A stretch of DNA of 51,826 bases from Acidobacteriota bacterium (GCA_003170135.1 PMZR01000078.1:1-51826), one strand, 5' to 3'; shown: positions 24,335 to 33,668, counted from the first letter of the stretch. Notes: a model not told the origin generated them from the letters alone. Numbers and translations: made by a program.

Positions 24335-25657
24335 TCAGAAGTCGGCCAGCAGCGCGGCGCTCAGGTAAAAGCCGTGCGGCTCGGGGAAGCCCATGAGATA
24401 GCCGGCGGACTTGCCTCCGACCGAGACACGTACCGCGCGCGTCTCGCCAAGCCATGGCTGGCGATACGTGACGCCAAGTTCGGCTCGTCCGGCGACGTGG
24501 GTGTCGGTGTCGCGCCACGCGTCGGCCGTGATGGTGGGCGCGAGGGCCCGCGCGCCGGCCCAATGCCATGCGCCGCCGAGGCCGACGAGCGGCACGACCG
24601 ATGGCACCGCGATCTGGATCTGTCGGTGGTACCGCTCGGTCACGAGCTGTTCCTCCGCCAGAGCGCGCGCCGGCACGTTCGGGTCCTGCAGCGACTGCGT
24701 CCATCGAACGTAGACGTTGCCGGAGGTCGTTCGCGTCCCGATCCGGCAGTTGACGCGGTACTGCTGCCCGCGCGGCGTCGGCGTGTAGTTGAAGCCCGGC
24801 ACGAGTCGAACGGGACCGGCGTTGAGCCAGCGAGGCCGCACCACCGGCCGGCCCGCGATGACGTAGTCGGCGATCGTGCCCTCGATGTTGCCGACAAGCG
24901 CGTAGTCGAGCAGGTTCAGCCACGCGCCGGTCCGAATCGATCCGAACAGGGTGCCGGCATCCTCGGGCCACGGCGTGAAGGGCCGGGAGCGCACAAGCGC
25001 CAGCGTGTTCGCGTACGCCCACGGGTCGGTGTCCGGTCGCGAGGGCCCCGACCACACAATCGCGTACGCCGAGGGATCGAGCTTTCCGTACACGTAGAGA
25101 ACCATGTCGAAAAAGGACGCGCGATCGGCGGCGTACGCACGGTCGATTAACGTGTCGGCCAGCACGTGGCTTGCTTCCGATCCGCCGGCGATGGAGCCCA
25201 GCCTTGTCGTGTCGAACACGCCAGTCGCGGCCGCCGACCAATCCCCGTCGATGCGGGGGCCGGCAATCGGGAACGGCCACGGCCACTTGTCGACGTGCAC
25301 GAAGTGCCGGAGGATCCACGGGTCGCGGGTGATGTGCCCGTACTCGTGGTTGAAGACCTGCGCGAGCGACGCGACAGGCATGTCGACGACCCACAGCCGC
25401 GCGATGCGCGCCAGGACAGCCTTCGCCCCGCGCTTCTCGAACAGGTGCCCGGTGGCCTCGTCGAGCACGGTACCGATGGCGCGATCGGTCAGCGCCCCCG
25501 CCGCGCTGAAGAACTGCGCATTGCGCAGCATCGGCACCGACGAGGTTCCAAATTCGTAGGGATATCGCACCGCAGGCGCCGGCTCCTGGGCCGCCGCCTG
25601 CCCCGGCGCGATGGCCAGCAGAAAGCCGACGAGCAGCAACGCTCGATTCAGGAGCAC
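24335..25657 (-). CDS. exported protein with HEYGH zinc-protease-like motif and a barrel-like C-terminus
   Basis: A 440-residue protein with a signal peptide (about residues 1-23, 'APGQAAAQ'). 'VFNHEYGHITRDPWILRHF' carries an HExxH motif at 104-108, as in zincin metallopeptidases. The second half is beta-rich with alternating aromatic/polar residues ('VYVRWTQSLQDPN', 'GVTYRQPWLGETRAVRVSVGGKSAGYLMGFPEPHGFYLSAALLADF') and ends in Phe, the usual signature of an outer-membrane beta-barrel. I do not recognise the family. Translation starts at GTG overlapping the preceding carboxypeptidase stop (TAGTG), so the two are probably translationally coupled. No frameshift or truncation is visible. Confidence 0.65.
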   Translation of the reverse strand: MLLNRALLLVGFLLAIAPGQAAAQEPAPAVRYPYEFGTSSVPMLRNAQFFSAAGALTDRAIGTVLDEATGHLFEKRGAKAVLARIARLWVVDMPVASLAQVFNHEYGHITRDPWILRHFVHVDKWPWPFPIAGPRIDGDWSAAATGVFDTTRLGSIAGGSEASHVLADTLIDRAYAADRASFFDMVLYVYGKLDPSAYAIVWSGPSRPDTDPWAYANTLALVRSRPFTPWPEDAGTLFGSIRTGAWLNLLDYALVGNIEGTIADYVIAGRPVVRPRWLNAGPVRLVPGFNYTPTPRGQQYRVNCRIGTRTTSGNVYVRWTQSLQDPNVPARALAEEQLVTERYHRQIQIAVPSVVPLVGLGGAWHWAGARALAPTITADAWRDTDTHVAGRAELGVTYRQPWLGETRAVRVSVGGKSAGYLMGFPEPHGFYLSAALLADF

Positions 25658-27309
25658 TAGTTGGTCGTCTTGCCCTGCGTGTACGGCGACACCGGCACGT
25701 GCACGCCCTTCGCCACGCGGAGAATGGCGAACGGTGAACCGGCCTCGGGGATCAGCCGGTATGCGCGATACCGGATCAAACCGAACTCGGATTGCGGCTC
25801 GAGCAGCGCGGGAATCAGGTTGGCCGCCGGCTGCGCGACGCTGACGAAGAAGTCGCCCTTGCGCACGGCCGTCGTCGCCGTCTTCTTCTCGACGGTGATC
25901 TTCGTCGGCGCCACGTAGTCCTCGGTGGATGGGACGATCTCGGTGACGCGGTACGTCTCGACGTCGAGCTTTGTGTCGGCGTTCACGACCGACACCTCGA
26001 TGCCGTGCGCGACCAGCGTGTCGACGACATCCCGGCGATCGGCAGGGATGAGGTAGCCGCCCGGCCTCTCCACCGCCAGCCGCGACTCGACTTTCGGGAA
26101 CCAGTTCTTCACGGTCTGTGTCACGACCTTGGGGTCGCCCGACACCGCCGCTGCGGGCTGGGTCGCCGCGCCCCGGGCGGGCCGCTCGAAACTCTTCACC
26201 ACGAGCTCGGCCTGTTTCGGATCGCGCACGTAGTCCATCCGCAGGTGGACCAGGTCGCCCGGCGCCGTGCTCTTCGCCCGGGCGACGAGCGCCGTGCGCG
26301 AGGTGCGGACGAGCGCGAGCGCCTCGCTGCTGTTGTCGAGAATCGCCTGCATCAGGCCGCGCACGCCCGCCAACTGCCATGCCGTGCGCTCCTTCAGCGT
26401 CGGAACGTCGTGGCGCGACGCGCATTCCTGGATGAACGAAATCGTGTCGTAGATGCCGGGCGAATTGCGGTCGTCGTTCAGGTCGGTGGTGCTCGGGCGG
26501 CTGAGCATCTCGAGCATCTGCCCGCCGGTCTGCGACGGTTCGGGCGCGCCCGCCGCGCCCTGGCTGCCCATGGCCTCGGTCACCAGGTACTCGAACCACG
26601 TGAACCCCTGGCCCTCGACGTGCATCGCGATCGTCGGGAAGACCTTCTCGCGCGAGAACTTCTCGATCGCCGGGTTGATGTTGATGTTCGACACGCAGCC
26701 GGTCGACACGCGGTAGTAGTCGTCGCCCTTCTCGTGCATGTCGAGCGTGACCTCGGGCATCCACGCGCGGAAGGCGGCGTGGATGGCGCGCGTCTCCGGC
26801 GATTCCAGCTTCACGTGGTCGCGGTTCAGATCGAGGTCCTGCTCGTTCGTTCGCCGGTTCACGAAGTTGCCGTACGGGTTCGCCTGCGGAATCACCAGGA
26901 AGTTCATCCGCTTGAGCAGCGGTTTCAGCTCGCCGACCGCGAGATCCCGGGCGAGCGCCAGCGCGGCTTCCTTGCCCGACTGTTCGTTGCCGTGCTGCGA
27001 GGCAATGACGAGGAACGTCGGCTTCCGGCGGTTGAGCGCCTGCGGCGTCGAGATGCCCTCTTCGGTGATGACGCACAGATACAGGTCCGCGCCAGGAAAA
27101 TCCTTCGCCGGCCCGGTGTGGCCGATAACCTGCACCGTCAGCTCCTTGGACGCCTCGTCCAGCGTCTTCAGGAACTTTGCCACCTCTTCGTGCTGCGTGT
27201 AGCGGGTGTAGCCGTTCTCCTCCGCCGGCGTCTTCGCCGTCTGCGCGGCCGCCAACAAGGGACACAGGAAGATGACGAGCGCGACGACGATGGCCTGACG
27301 AGACGGCAT
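25657..27309 (-). CDS. exported M14-family zinc carboxypeptidase
   Basis: A 550-residue secreted peptidase with a signal peptide (residues 1-23, 'LLAAAQ'). The M14 zinc site is visible as 'ASQHGNEQSGKE' (His and Glu near residues 105-108) with the downstream 'NPYGNFVNRRTNEQDLDLNRDHVKLESPET' carrying the substrate-binding Asn/Arg. 'DMHEKGDDYY' is a further conserved block, likely the third His ligand. The C-terminal 150 residues form an extra domain common in long acidobacterial M14 proteins. GAGGTCC precedes the ATG at 27309. It runs directly into the HEYGH protein with a one-base overlap, suggesting a two-gene export/proteolysis unit. Substrate unknown. Confidence 0.86.
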   Translation of the reverse strand: MPSRQAIVVALVIFLCPLLAAAQTAKTPAEENGYTRYTQHEEVAKFLKTLDEASKELTVQVIGHTGPAKDFPGADLYLCVITEEGISTPQALNRRKPTFLVIASQHGNEQSGKEAALALARDLAVGELKPLLKRMNFLVIPQANPYGNFVNRRTNEQDLDLNRDHVKLESPETRAIHAAFRAWMPEVTLDMHEKGDDYYRVSTGCVSNININPAIEKFSREKVFPTIAMHVEGQGFTWFEYLVTEAMGSQGAAGAPEPSQTGGQMLEMLSRPSTTDLNDDRNSPGIYDTISFIQECASRHDVPTLKERTAWQLAGVRGLMQAILDNSSEALALVRTSRTALVARAKSTAPGDLVHLRMDYVRDPKQAELVVKSFERPARGAATQPAAAVSGDPKVVTQTVKNWFPKVESRLAVERPGGYLIPADRRDVVDTLVAHGIEVSVVNADTKLDVETYRVTEIVPSTEDYVAPTKITVEKKTATTAVRKGDFFVSVAQPAANLIPALLEPQSEFGLIRYRAYRLIPEAGSPFAILRVAKGVHVPVSPYTQGKTTN

Positions 27310-27338
27310 GATGGACCTCGATGCTGGAGCAGCGGACG

Positions 27339-27381
27339 CGGATTGTGGAATGTAGAACATGGAATCTGGAATGTCGAATGA
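27339..27381. repeat. GGAATGT tandem tract
   Basis: GATTGTGGAATGTAGAACAT, GGAATCTGGAATGTCGAATG: irregular GGAATGT/GGAATCT copies in the divergent spacer between the M14 and DsbA-like genes. Reverse-complement relative of the tract at 73-152. Confidence 0.7.
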
Positions 27382-27490
27382 TCCGGCCTCAGCCGGGTTT
27401 GCCGCGCCGATTCTATCGGGCGGAGGGTCCCAGCCGCAACGTGGGCCGTGTCGCACGGGTCTCTGCCGCGTCGAGCGACGGGCTGGATGA

Positions 27491-27496
27491 TAGAAT
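27491..27496 (+). promoter_or_regulatory. -10 box of a probable leaderless promoter
   Basis: TAGAAT ends six bases before the ATG at 27503, and no Shine-Dalgarno sequence is present. No convincing -35 box. Confidence 0.45.
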
Positions 27497-27502
27497 CGCC
27501 TT

Positions 27503-28204
27503 ATGAGAGCACTTCTTCGACGCGTGTTGACGTCCCGGATGACCGGCGCCGTCGCGCTGGCCGTCTTCGCGGTGGCCACCTGGCACGTCGTGGCGGCCCA
27601 GGAGCCTGCGCCGGCAGACAAGACCGCGGAATTCCTGCGACAGTATGCGGCTATGCCGCGGGTCACCGTCCCCGTGTCGAACGGCGGAGCCGCCGTCCTC
27701 ATCGTCAAGTTCACCGATTACCAGTGTCCGGCGTGCGCGCTCACCCACAGGCTCTACGGGCCGATCTTCGAGAAGTACGAAGCGCAATTCCCCGGTGCCG
27801 TCAAGCTCGTCATCAAGGACTTCCCCCTCAACAGGGACTGCAATCCCTCGCTGGCGCAGACGATTCACTCGGCGGCCTGCGATGCCGCCGTCGCCGTCGC
27901 GCTGGCGCGCACGCAGAAGCACGGGCCCGAGCTGGAGGACTGGCTGTACGCGAACCAGCAGCTGCTGACGCCGGCCACGGTCCGCAAGGCCGCGGACGTG
28001 GTGGGCGGCGTGCAGGATTTCACGGCCGGGTACGCGCAGGCGCTCCAGCAGGTGAAAGCCGACGCGTCGCTCGGCCGCTTGCTGGACGTCAACTCGACGC
28101 CGACGTTCTTCATCAACGGCGCGAAGATCGGCGCCGCGCTGCAGCCGGAGATGTTCGACGCGGTGATCGCGTACGAGCTGCGGAAGGCCGGGAAGATGAA
28201 GTAA
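27503..28204 (+). CDS. exported DsbA-like thioredoxin-fold protein
   Basis: A 233-residue protein with a signal peptide or anchor (about residues 10-32). The active-site motif is C-P-A-C at residues 75-78 within 'FTDYQCPACALTH', followed by the DsbA-type helical insert ('VKLVIKDFPLNRDCN...AACDAAVAVALA') and the cis-proline loop 'NSTPTFFING'. It should oxidise or shuffle disulfides in the periplasm. Similar proteins in acidobacteria are annotated as 'thioredoxin domain-containing' or DSBA oxidoreductase. It is monocistronic, faces the M14 gene and converges with the ADOP permease 28 bp away. The promoter seems leaderless. Confidence 0.88.
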   Translation: MRALLRRVLTSRMTGAVALAVFAVATWHVVAAQEPAPADKTAEFLRQYAAMPRVTVPVSNGGAAVLIVKFTDYQCPACALTHRLYGPIFEKYEAQFPGAVKLVIKDFPLNRDCNPSLAQTIHSAACDAAVAVALARTQKHGPELEDWLYANQQLLTPATVRKAADVVGGVQDFTAGYAQALQQVKADASLGRLLDVNSTPTFFINGAKIGAALQPEMFDAVIAYELRKAGKMK

Positions 28205-28232
28205 GGCTTCGCGGCTTCGGGCTCCAGGGCGG

Positions 28233-30962
28233 TCACTCACATCGCAGCGACGTTACTGGATCGAGCCCACTCGCGCGGCGCGCCGGCCAGTAGGCGGCGA
28301 CCACCACCGCGCCGAGCAGCAGCACGGTCACCGACACGAGCGTGAAGGCGTCTGTCGGTGTCACGCCGAACAGCAGAGACCGAATCAACCGGCCAGCGCC
28401 CACCGCCGCGAGCAATCCCAGCGCTGCGCCTGCCACTGCGTATCGCAAGGCCTGACCGATTACCAGCGTCATGAGATCGAACCGTGTGGCACCGAGCGCC
28501 GCGCGGATGCCGAGTTCGCGGCGGCGTTGCACGATCGAATACGCCAGTATTCCGTGCACGCCCACCAGCGCCAGAAGAACGGCGAGCCCAGTGAAGATCG
28601 ACAGCACCACCGTGGTGAACCGCGCATCGGCGAACAATCCTGACCACAGATCTTCGAGGCTTCGCATCCTCAGGACGTTCACGCCCGCATCCGGGTCCCG
28701 GAGAATCGAGGTGACGGCCGATTCGACGCCGCGCGCTCCGACCGATCGTTTCACGATGAGCGTGCCCCGGGAACGCGGCGTCTGCGCGTGCGGCTGGTAG
28801 ATCTCGGAAAGGACTTCGTCGCGCGCACCTCCGTGATACACGTCCTTGATGACACCGACGATCTCCGTCCGCCGCCCGTTCACCATGACATGCTGACCGA
28901 TAGGACCGCCGCTCGCCCAGAACCTGCGTGCCATCGTCTGGTTGACGATCGCTACCCGTCGCGTCCCCTCCCGATCGTTCGAATCGAACCAGCGTCCGCG
29001 GTCGAGCCGGATTCCCAGTGCCTGGAAATAGCCGGGCGTAACGGACCGGGTTTCCACCATCGGCTGCTGCCCGGACGCCGCGCGGCCTTCGATCCTCACG
29101 CCGGTTCCCGAGCGCATACCTGTGAGCGGGAGATTATCAGTGAGGCCCACACGAACGATGCCCGGCACCGCGGACAGCCGCGCCACGATCTCTTCGTTGA
29201 GTGCGACCACCCTCCGGCCGGCGTCGTCGAGGACCGACACGCCGCGGCCTTTCTCCTCCTCGAATGTCCGGCTCGCACGGGCGGGCGCCCTGGAACGATG
29301 CACGAAATCGACGGCAAGGACGCGGGTCGGGTCGAGGCCCAGGTCGAACCGAATCAGACGCACGAAACTGTTCATCATCAAGCCTGCGCCGACCAGCAGC
29401 ATCAACGCGAGCCCCAGTTGGATGGTGGCCAGCAGCCCGAGAGGCCGGCGCCACCGGCGGGTCGTGCCGTACGAGGCACCCACGCGTGACAGCGCCTCGG
29501 TCACGCTTCCGCGTGAGCACTGAAACGCCGGTACCAGCCCGGCGGTGAGCGTGGCGAACACGACGGCGGCCAGGGTGAAGGCGAGCACCGTCAGGTCGAT
29601 GTGCGTTTCCTGCAGCCTCGGCATCGGCGGGCTGATTGTCACGAACGCGCGGCTACCCGCCGCAGCGAGCACCAGCCCCAGGCCGCCGCCGGCCACCGCC
29701 AGCAGCGCGCTCTCGGTGAGCAGTTGGCGTGCCACCCGAAATCGTCCCGCTCCGAGCGCGGTTCGTACCGCGAACTCCTGCCGCCTGGCGTTCGCCCGCG
29801 CCAGCATCAGGTTGGCCACGTTGACGCATGCGATCAGCAGCAGCAAGCCAACGGCCGCGAGAAACGCGAGCAGCGGCGCTTTCGCATTGCCGACAACATT
29901 GTCGCGCAGCGAGGTCAGCCGCAACTCGCACTTCGTCTCAGTGGTGGCCGCCATGCGTCTTGCAACCGTATCAAGTTGCGCCTGCGCCGCGGTGAGGCTT
30001 GCGCCTTGTCGCAAACGGGCGAAGGTCTGAAGCGAGAAGGACAGGTACGGATTCGCGCCAGGCATCTCGACGTCCCACTGCAGCGGCGACCAGGCTGTCT
30101 CCTCCGCCGTCGACATCGGGTAGGGAAAGACGAAGTCCCTGGCCAGAACGCCGACCACCGTAACGGTGCGCGACTCGCCGGGGCTGACCTCGCGCGTGAA
30201 GACGCGCCCGACAATGGCCGGGTCGGCGGCGAAGCGGCTCGTCCACAGCCGATGGGCGATCACCGCAATGAGCGGAGCGCCCGGCCGTTCGTCGCCATCA
30301 TCGGGAAGGCGGCCGGCGACCACCGACGCGCGAAACACCCGGAACAGCGAGGCCGAAACGAGCGACACCGGAATCGGCGTTCTGCCGCTGTCGTCTTTCA
30401 ACTGGTACCCGCCGGCGTGCTCCACGCCGACACTGTCGAGCGCCGGGCACTGGCGTCTTATCGCCACGAACTGTTCGTACGCGAGCGGGCCTTGCGTCCA
30501 TCCAGACGCCTTCGCCGGGATGCTGTCGATGGCGACGAGACGTGCCGGCTGGGGAAACGGCAGCGGTCGGAAGACGACGGCGTTGACAACCGAGAAGATT
30601 GCGGTGGTGCCGCCGATGCCGAGCGCCAGGGTGAGAATCGCGGCGATCGCGAAGCCGCGGTCGCGAACCAGGAGGCGCAGGCCAATCCGCAGATCCTGGC
30701 GAAGCAAATCCCAATGCTCGCGGGGAGCGGTCCGCGCGAGATCCTTTACCGTGCGCAACCAGAGACCGACGGCGTCCAACCATTTCCGGCGCACGGACAT
30801 CTCGTCGTGCTCGTCGCAAAACGCCTGCTCCATGTCACTGCCAAACTCCTCGCGGAATTCGAACGGCAACAATCGCAGTAGTGCCCGGTAAACACGGCGG
30901 ACTCGCGATTCGACGGGTGGGTGCATGGATGGTCCCCCCGGGCCATCGACCGGTCGATTCAT
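28233..30962 (-). CDS. ADOP-type MacB/FtsX permease without ATPase
   Basis: A 909-residue membrane protein. An N-terminal soluble region (about 1-80, 'RALLRLLPFEFREEFGSDMEQAF') is the usual permease-prefix domain. Two MacB-periplasmic-core plus FtsX-permease units follow, with the first helix 'FAIAAILTLALGIGGTTAIFSVVNAV' and FtsX blocks near 385-485 and 780-900 ('ILAYSIVQRRRELGIRAALGAT'). This is the acidobacterial duplicated orphan permease architecture. No ATP-binding subunit is encoded nearby, matching the 'orphan' label; the substrate is unknown. It overlaps the PadR regulator stop by four bases (ATGA), so expression is probably coupled to it. Confidence 0.9.
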   Translation of the reverse strand: MNRPVDGPGGPSMHPPVESRVRRVYRALLRLLPFEFREEFGSDMEQAFCDEHDEMSVRRKWLDAVGLWLRTVKDLARTAPREHWDLLRQDLRIGLRLLVRDRGFAIAAILTLALGIGGTTAIFSVVNAVVFRPLPFPQPARLVAIDSIPAKASGWTQGPLAYEQFVAIRRQCPALDSVGVEHAGGYQLKDDSGRTPIPVSLVSASLFRVFRASVVAGRLPDDGDERPGAPLIAVIAHRLWTSRFAADPAIVGRVFTREVSPGESRTVTVVGVLARDFVFPYPMSTAEETAWSPLQWDVEMPGANPYLSFSLQTFARLRQGASLTAAQAQLDTVARRMAATTETKCELRLTSLRDNVVGNAKAPLLAFLAAVGLLLLIACVNVANLMLARANARRQEFAVRTALGAGRFRVARQLLTESALLAVAGGGLGLVLAAAGSRAFVTISPPMPRLQETHIDLTVLAFTLAAVVFATLTAGLVPAFQCSRGSVTEALSRVGASYGTTRRWRRPLGLLATIQLGLALMLLVGAGLMMNSFVRLIRFDLGLDPTRVLAVDFVHRSRAPARASRTFEEEKGRGVSVLDDAGRRVVALNEEIVARLSAVPGIVRVGLTDNLPLTGMRSGTGVRIEGRAASGQQPMVETRSVTPGYFQALGIRLDRGRWFDSNDREGTRRVAIVNQTMARRFWASGGPIGQHVMVNGRRTEIVGVIKDVYHGGARDEVLSEIYQPHAQTPRSRGTLIVKRSVGARGVESAVTSILRDPDAGVNVLRMRSLEDLWSGLFADARFTTVVLSIFTGLAVLLALVGVHGILAYSIVQRRRELGIRAALGATRFDLMTLVIGQALRYAVAGAALGLLAAVGAGRLIRSLLFGVTPTDAFTLVSVTVLLLGAVVVAAYWPARRASGLDPVTSLRCE

Positions 30963-31345
30963 GCCTGGCGCAGACGCGCCAGCAATCTGGACGAGCGGGC
31001 TGCGGCAACGGCCCGTTCGAGTCGTTCCGCTTCCGCAATCGCCACTCGCCGGCCCAGAGCCGTCAGGCGGTAATAGCGGCGCCGCTCCGCATTTTTCCCG
31101 ACCGAACGCGCGGCTGAAACCTCGACGACCAGGCCGTCGGCCAGCAATCGCTTGATGATGGCGTAGAGCGTGCCGGCGCCAAGCCGCTCGACCCCGCCCG
31201 TGCGCTCGGCAACTTCCTTGATGATCGCGTAGCCATGGCGATCGCCATCAGCCAGCGAAACCATCACGTGGAACACCGGCGGAGACAATGGGAGAAATTC
31301 GGTCACGTCTTCGTTGGGCACGGGCATCTCCTGTGAGCGGGCCAT
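30959..31345 (-). CDS. PadR-family transcriptional regulator of the ADOP permease
   Basis: A 128-residue winged-helix repressor. 'LPLSPPVFHVMVSLADGDRHGYAIIKEV' opens the domain, and 'LGAGTLYAIIKRLLADGLVVEV' contains the recognition helix. 'RRRYYRLTALGRRVAIAEAERLERAV' is the wing and the dimer helix. In Acidobacteriota this family commonly sits in front of ADOP permeases. The ATG at 31345 is given, but AGGAG lies seven bases before an in-frame GTG at 31321, which may be the true start. A perfect palindrome overlaps its promoter, so it likely represses itself. Confidence 0.9.
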   Translation of the reverse strand: MARSQEMPVPNEDVTEFLPLSPPVFHVMVSLADGDRHGYAIIKEVAERTGGVERLGAGTLYAIIKRLLADGLVVEVSAARSVGKNAERRRYYRLTALGRRVAIAEAERLERAVAAARSSRLLARLRQA

Positions 31346-31368
31346 GGTATCGATGACTATCGTGCGAC

Positions 31369-31397
31369 ACTATAGCGCTCAGCGCTATAACAATCAA
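31369..31397 (-). promoter_or_regulatory. PadR promoter and operator
   Basis: On the minus strand TTGATT (31397-31392), 17 bp, TATAGT (31374-31369). The spacer and first part of the -10 box are covered by TATAGCGCTCAGCGCTATA (31371-31389), a perfect 9-bp inverted repeat with one central base. An operator there would block the polymerase. Confidence 0.7.
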
Positions 31398-31461
31398 TTG
31401 TCGCCGCTTGCCGCGGCCTCGCTCCTGGTCCTCGCACGATCGCGCCACCGGCGCGGAGGAG

Positions 31462-31467
31462 TACAAT
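31462..31467 (+). promoter_or_regulatory. -10 box of a probable leaderless promoter
   Basis: TACAAT (5/6 match) ends six bases before the ATG at 31474. GGAGGAG lies further upstream (from 31455), too far for a normal Shine-Dalgarno role at this ATG. Confidence 0.4.
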
Positions 31468-31473
31468 CGGGCC

Positions 31474-32055
31474 ATGACCAGGCAGGACGACATGCAGGCG
31501 CCCGGGCGCGTGCGTCCCAAATTCACCTACGACGACTACCTGGCCTTGCCCGACGATGGCCGGCGGCACGAACTGATCGACGGAGAGCACTTCGTGACGC
31601 CGTCGGCCGAACGCCGCCACCAGGAACTGTCGTTGCGGCTTGTCACCGCCGTCAGTGGATTCGTCCGCAGAAATCGGATCGGAGTCGTGTATTGTGCTCC
31701 GCTGGATGTGATCTTGTCCGATACCGATGTCGTCGAACCGGACATCCTGTACGTGTCGAACGAACGGTCCGAGATTCTGGGCAGATGGGTCCACGGCGCG
31801 CCGGACCTGGTTGTGGAGATCTTGTCGCCGTCCACTCGGAAGGTCGACGAGGCGATCAAGCGGCGGCTCGACGGTCGAGTAGATGTCACGCAGTATTGGA
31901 TCGTCGATCCGGAGCTGGAGATCGTGAAGGTCTATCGCCGCGCGGATGATGGCAGCTTTCCCCGTATCGCCGAACTCGCCCGCGAGTCGGCCGACACGCT
32001 CACGACACCGCTGTTCCCCGGGTTCGCCCTGTCCCTCAGCGAGTTGTTCGCTTAA
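31474..32055 (+). CDS. Uma2-family (PD-(D/E)XK-like) protein
   Basis: A 193-residue protein of the Uma2 family, a restriction-endonuclease-like fold common in cyanobacteria, Acidobacteria and Chloroflexi; the cellular role is uncharacterised. The family opening 'FTYDDYLALPDDGRRHELIDGE' and the core 'DVVEPDILYVSNE...DLVVEILSPSTRKVDEAIKRRLDGRVDVTQYWIVDPE' are clear. The latter provides the D...ExL-K acidic/lysine pattern. It lies between the divergent PadR gene and a FAD oxidoreductase; no functional link is apparent. The ATG at 31474 begins the conserved part. Confidence 0.85.
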   Translation: MTRQDDMQAPGRVRPKFTYDDYLALPDDGRRHELIDGEHFVTPSAERRHQELSLRLVTAVSGFVRRNRIGVVYCAPLDVILSDTDVVEPDILYVSNERSEILGRWVHGAPDLVVEILSPSTRKVDEAIKRRLDGRVDVTQYWIVDPELEIVKVYRRADDGSFPRIAELARESADTLTTPLFPGFALSLSELFA

Positions 32056-32249
32056 GCGCCGCCGCTTGGCGCGCGATTGGAGATCCAGCTCGGCCGTCGC
32101 CGCGACAGCCGACCGCGCGATCGAATCGTGCCGCCTGCCTGGTCTGTGCTATCACTTCTATTAGGGTTAATACCACTGAACCAGCACGGTTGTCAGCCCG
32201 ACGCGGCCCGGCGCCCCGGTGTCCGCGTGCCCCGGGCGATGGAGTGACG

Positions 32250-33668
32250 ATGGCTGCCCCCCACACCCCGGTCGCGGGCGCGACCACGCTGAGCCTCGAT
32301 GATCTCGACACGCTGAAATCGAACCTGCGCGGATCGCTTCTCACGCCCGGTTCCCCCGACTACGACGGCGCACGCACCATCTGGAACGCGATGATCGACC
32401 GCCGGCCGGCCGCCATCGCGCGGTGCGCGGACGCCGACGACGTGGCCAGTGCCGTTCGCTACGCCGCCGAGCGGCGGCAGCTGCTGGCCATCCGCGGCGG
32501 CGGCCACAACATCGCCGGCAATGCCGTCTGCGACGGCGGCCTGATGATCGATCTCTCGAGGATGAACACCGTCTCGGTCAACCCGCAGGACCGCACCGCG
32601 CGCGTCGGCGGAGGCGCAACGCTGGCCGACGTCGATCGGGAAACGCAGAAGTTCGGCCTCGTCACGCCGCTCGGGATCAACTCGACGACCGGCGTCGCCG
32701 GCCTCACGCTCGGCGGCGGCTTCGGCTGGTTGAGCCGCAGCCTCGGCCTGACCATCGACAGCCTCCAGGCGGCCGCCATCGTCACGGCCGACGGCCGGCG
32801 CGTGCGCGCGAGCGCCACGGAGAACGACGATCTGTTCTGGGCGATCCGGGGCGGCGGCGGCAACTTCGGCATGGTGACGTCATTCGAGTTCCGCCTGCAC
32901 GAGATCGTCCCGCAGGTGCTTGCGGGCCTGGTCGTCCACCCGCTCGACGCGGCACCCGACGTGCTGGGCTTCTACCGCGAGTTCATCGAGACGACACCCG
33001 AGAACTTCGTCTGCTGGTTCGTCATGCGCAAGGCGCCGCCGCTGCCGGCCATCCCGGCCGAATACCACGGCAAGGAAATCCTCGCGCTGGCGATGTGCTA
33101 CGCGGGACCGATTGCCGAAGGGGAGCGCGTCGCGAAGCCGCTTCGGAGCTACGGGCGGCCGGTCGCCGACATGGTCGGCCCGGTGCCCTTCGCCACCTGG
33201 CAGACTGCGCTCGATCCGCTGCTCGTGCCCGGCATGCGGAATTACTGGAAGTCGAACGAGTTCATGACGCTCACCGACGGCCTGATCGACGCGATGGTGT
33301 CTCATGCCCGGCAGCTCCCGGACCCGCAGACCGAGATCGCGTTCGCGCAGCTCGGCGGCGCGGTGAGCCGCGTGCCGGCCGACGCCACCGCGTACGGCCA
33401 CCGCAACGCCCGGTTCGTGATCAACGTGCACGGAAGATGGGCGGACCAGGCCAACGACGACGAGTGCATCGGCTGGGCGCGCTCGTTGTTCCAGGCGACG
33501 ACGCCGTTTGCGACCGGGGACGTGTACGTGAACTTCCTGACGGCCGACGAGCAGGACCGCGTGCGCGCGGCCTACGGCGACAACTACGATCGGCTGGCCG
33601 GGATCAAGACGAAGTACGACCCGACGAACCTGTTCCGGATGAACCAGAACATCAAGCCGGCCGCGTAG
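32250..33668 (+). CDS. FAD-linked oxidase with BBE domain (VAO/berberine-bridge type)
   Basis: A 472-residue flavoprotein. The PP-type FAD-binding domain has 'LAIRGGGHNIAGNAV', with His86 in the place of the histidine that carries covalent FAD in this family, then 'GINSTTGVAGLTLGGGFGWLSR' and 'DLFWAIRGGGGNFGMVTSFEF'. The C-terminus 'YGDNYDRLAGIKTKYDPTNLFRMNQNI' is the berberine-bridge domain. Members oxidise sugars, alkaloids or polyphenols with O2, some using a 6-S-cysteinyl link as well; the substrate is unknown. GGAGTGACG before the ATG at 32250 fixes the start. It is monocistronic and ends before a hairpin. Confidence 0.9.
   Translation: MAAPHTPVAGATTLSLDDLDTLKSNLRGSLLTPGSPDYDGARTIWNAMIDRRPAAIARCADADDVASAVRYAAERRQLLAIRGGGHNIAGNAVCDGGLMIDLSRMNTVSVNPQDRTARVGGGATLADVDRETQKFGLVTPLGINSTTGVAGLTLGGGFGWLSRSLGLTIDSLQAAAIVTADGRRVRASATENDDLFWAIRGGGGNFGMVTSFEFRLHEIVPQVLAGLVVHPLDAAPDVLGFYREFIETTPENFVCWFVMRKAPPLPAIPAEYHGKEILALAMCYAGPIAEGERVAKPLRSYGRPVADMVGPVPFATWQTALDPLLVPGMRNYWKSNEFMTLTDGLIDAMVSHARQLPDPQTEIAFAQLGGAVSRVPADATAYGHRNARFVINVHGRWADQANDDECIGWARSLFQATTPFATGDVYVNFLTADEQDRVRAAYGDNYDRLAGIKTKYDPTNLFRMNQNIKPAA

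Noticed and set aside
24087..25394. Upstream extension of the radical SAM frame to 983 residues
   Set aside because: The extra sequence is antisense-frame to the HEYGH gene, Arg-rich and unlike any Tes relative. The conserved protein starts at 24086.
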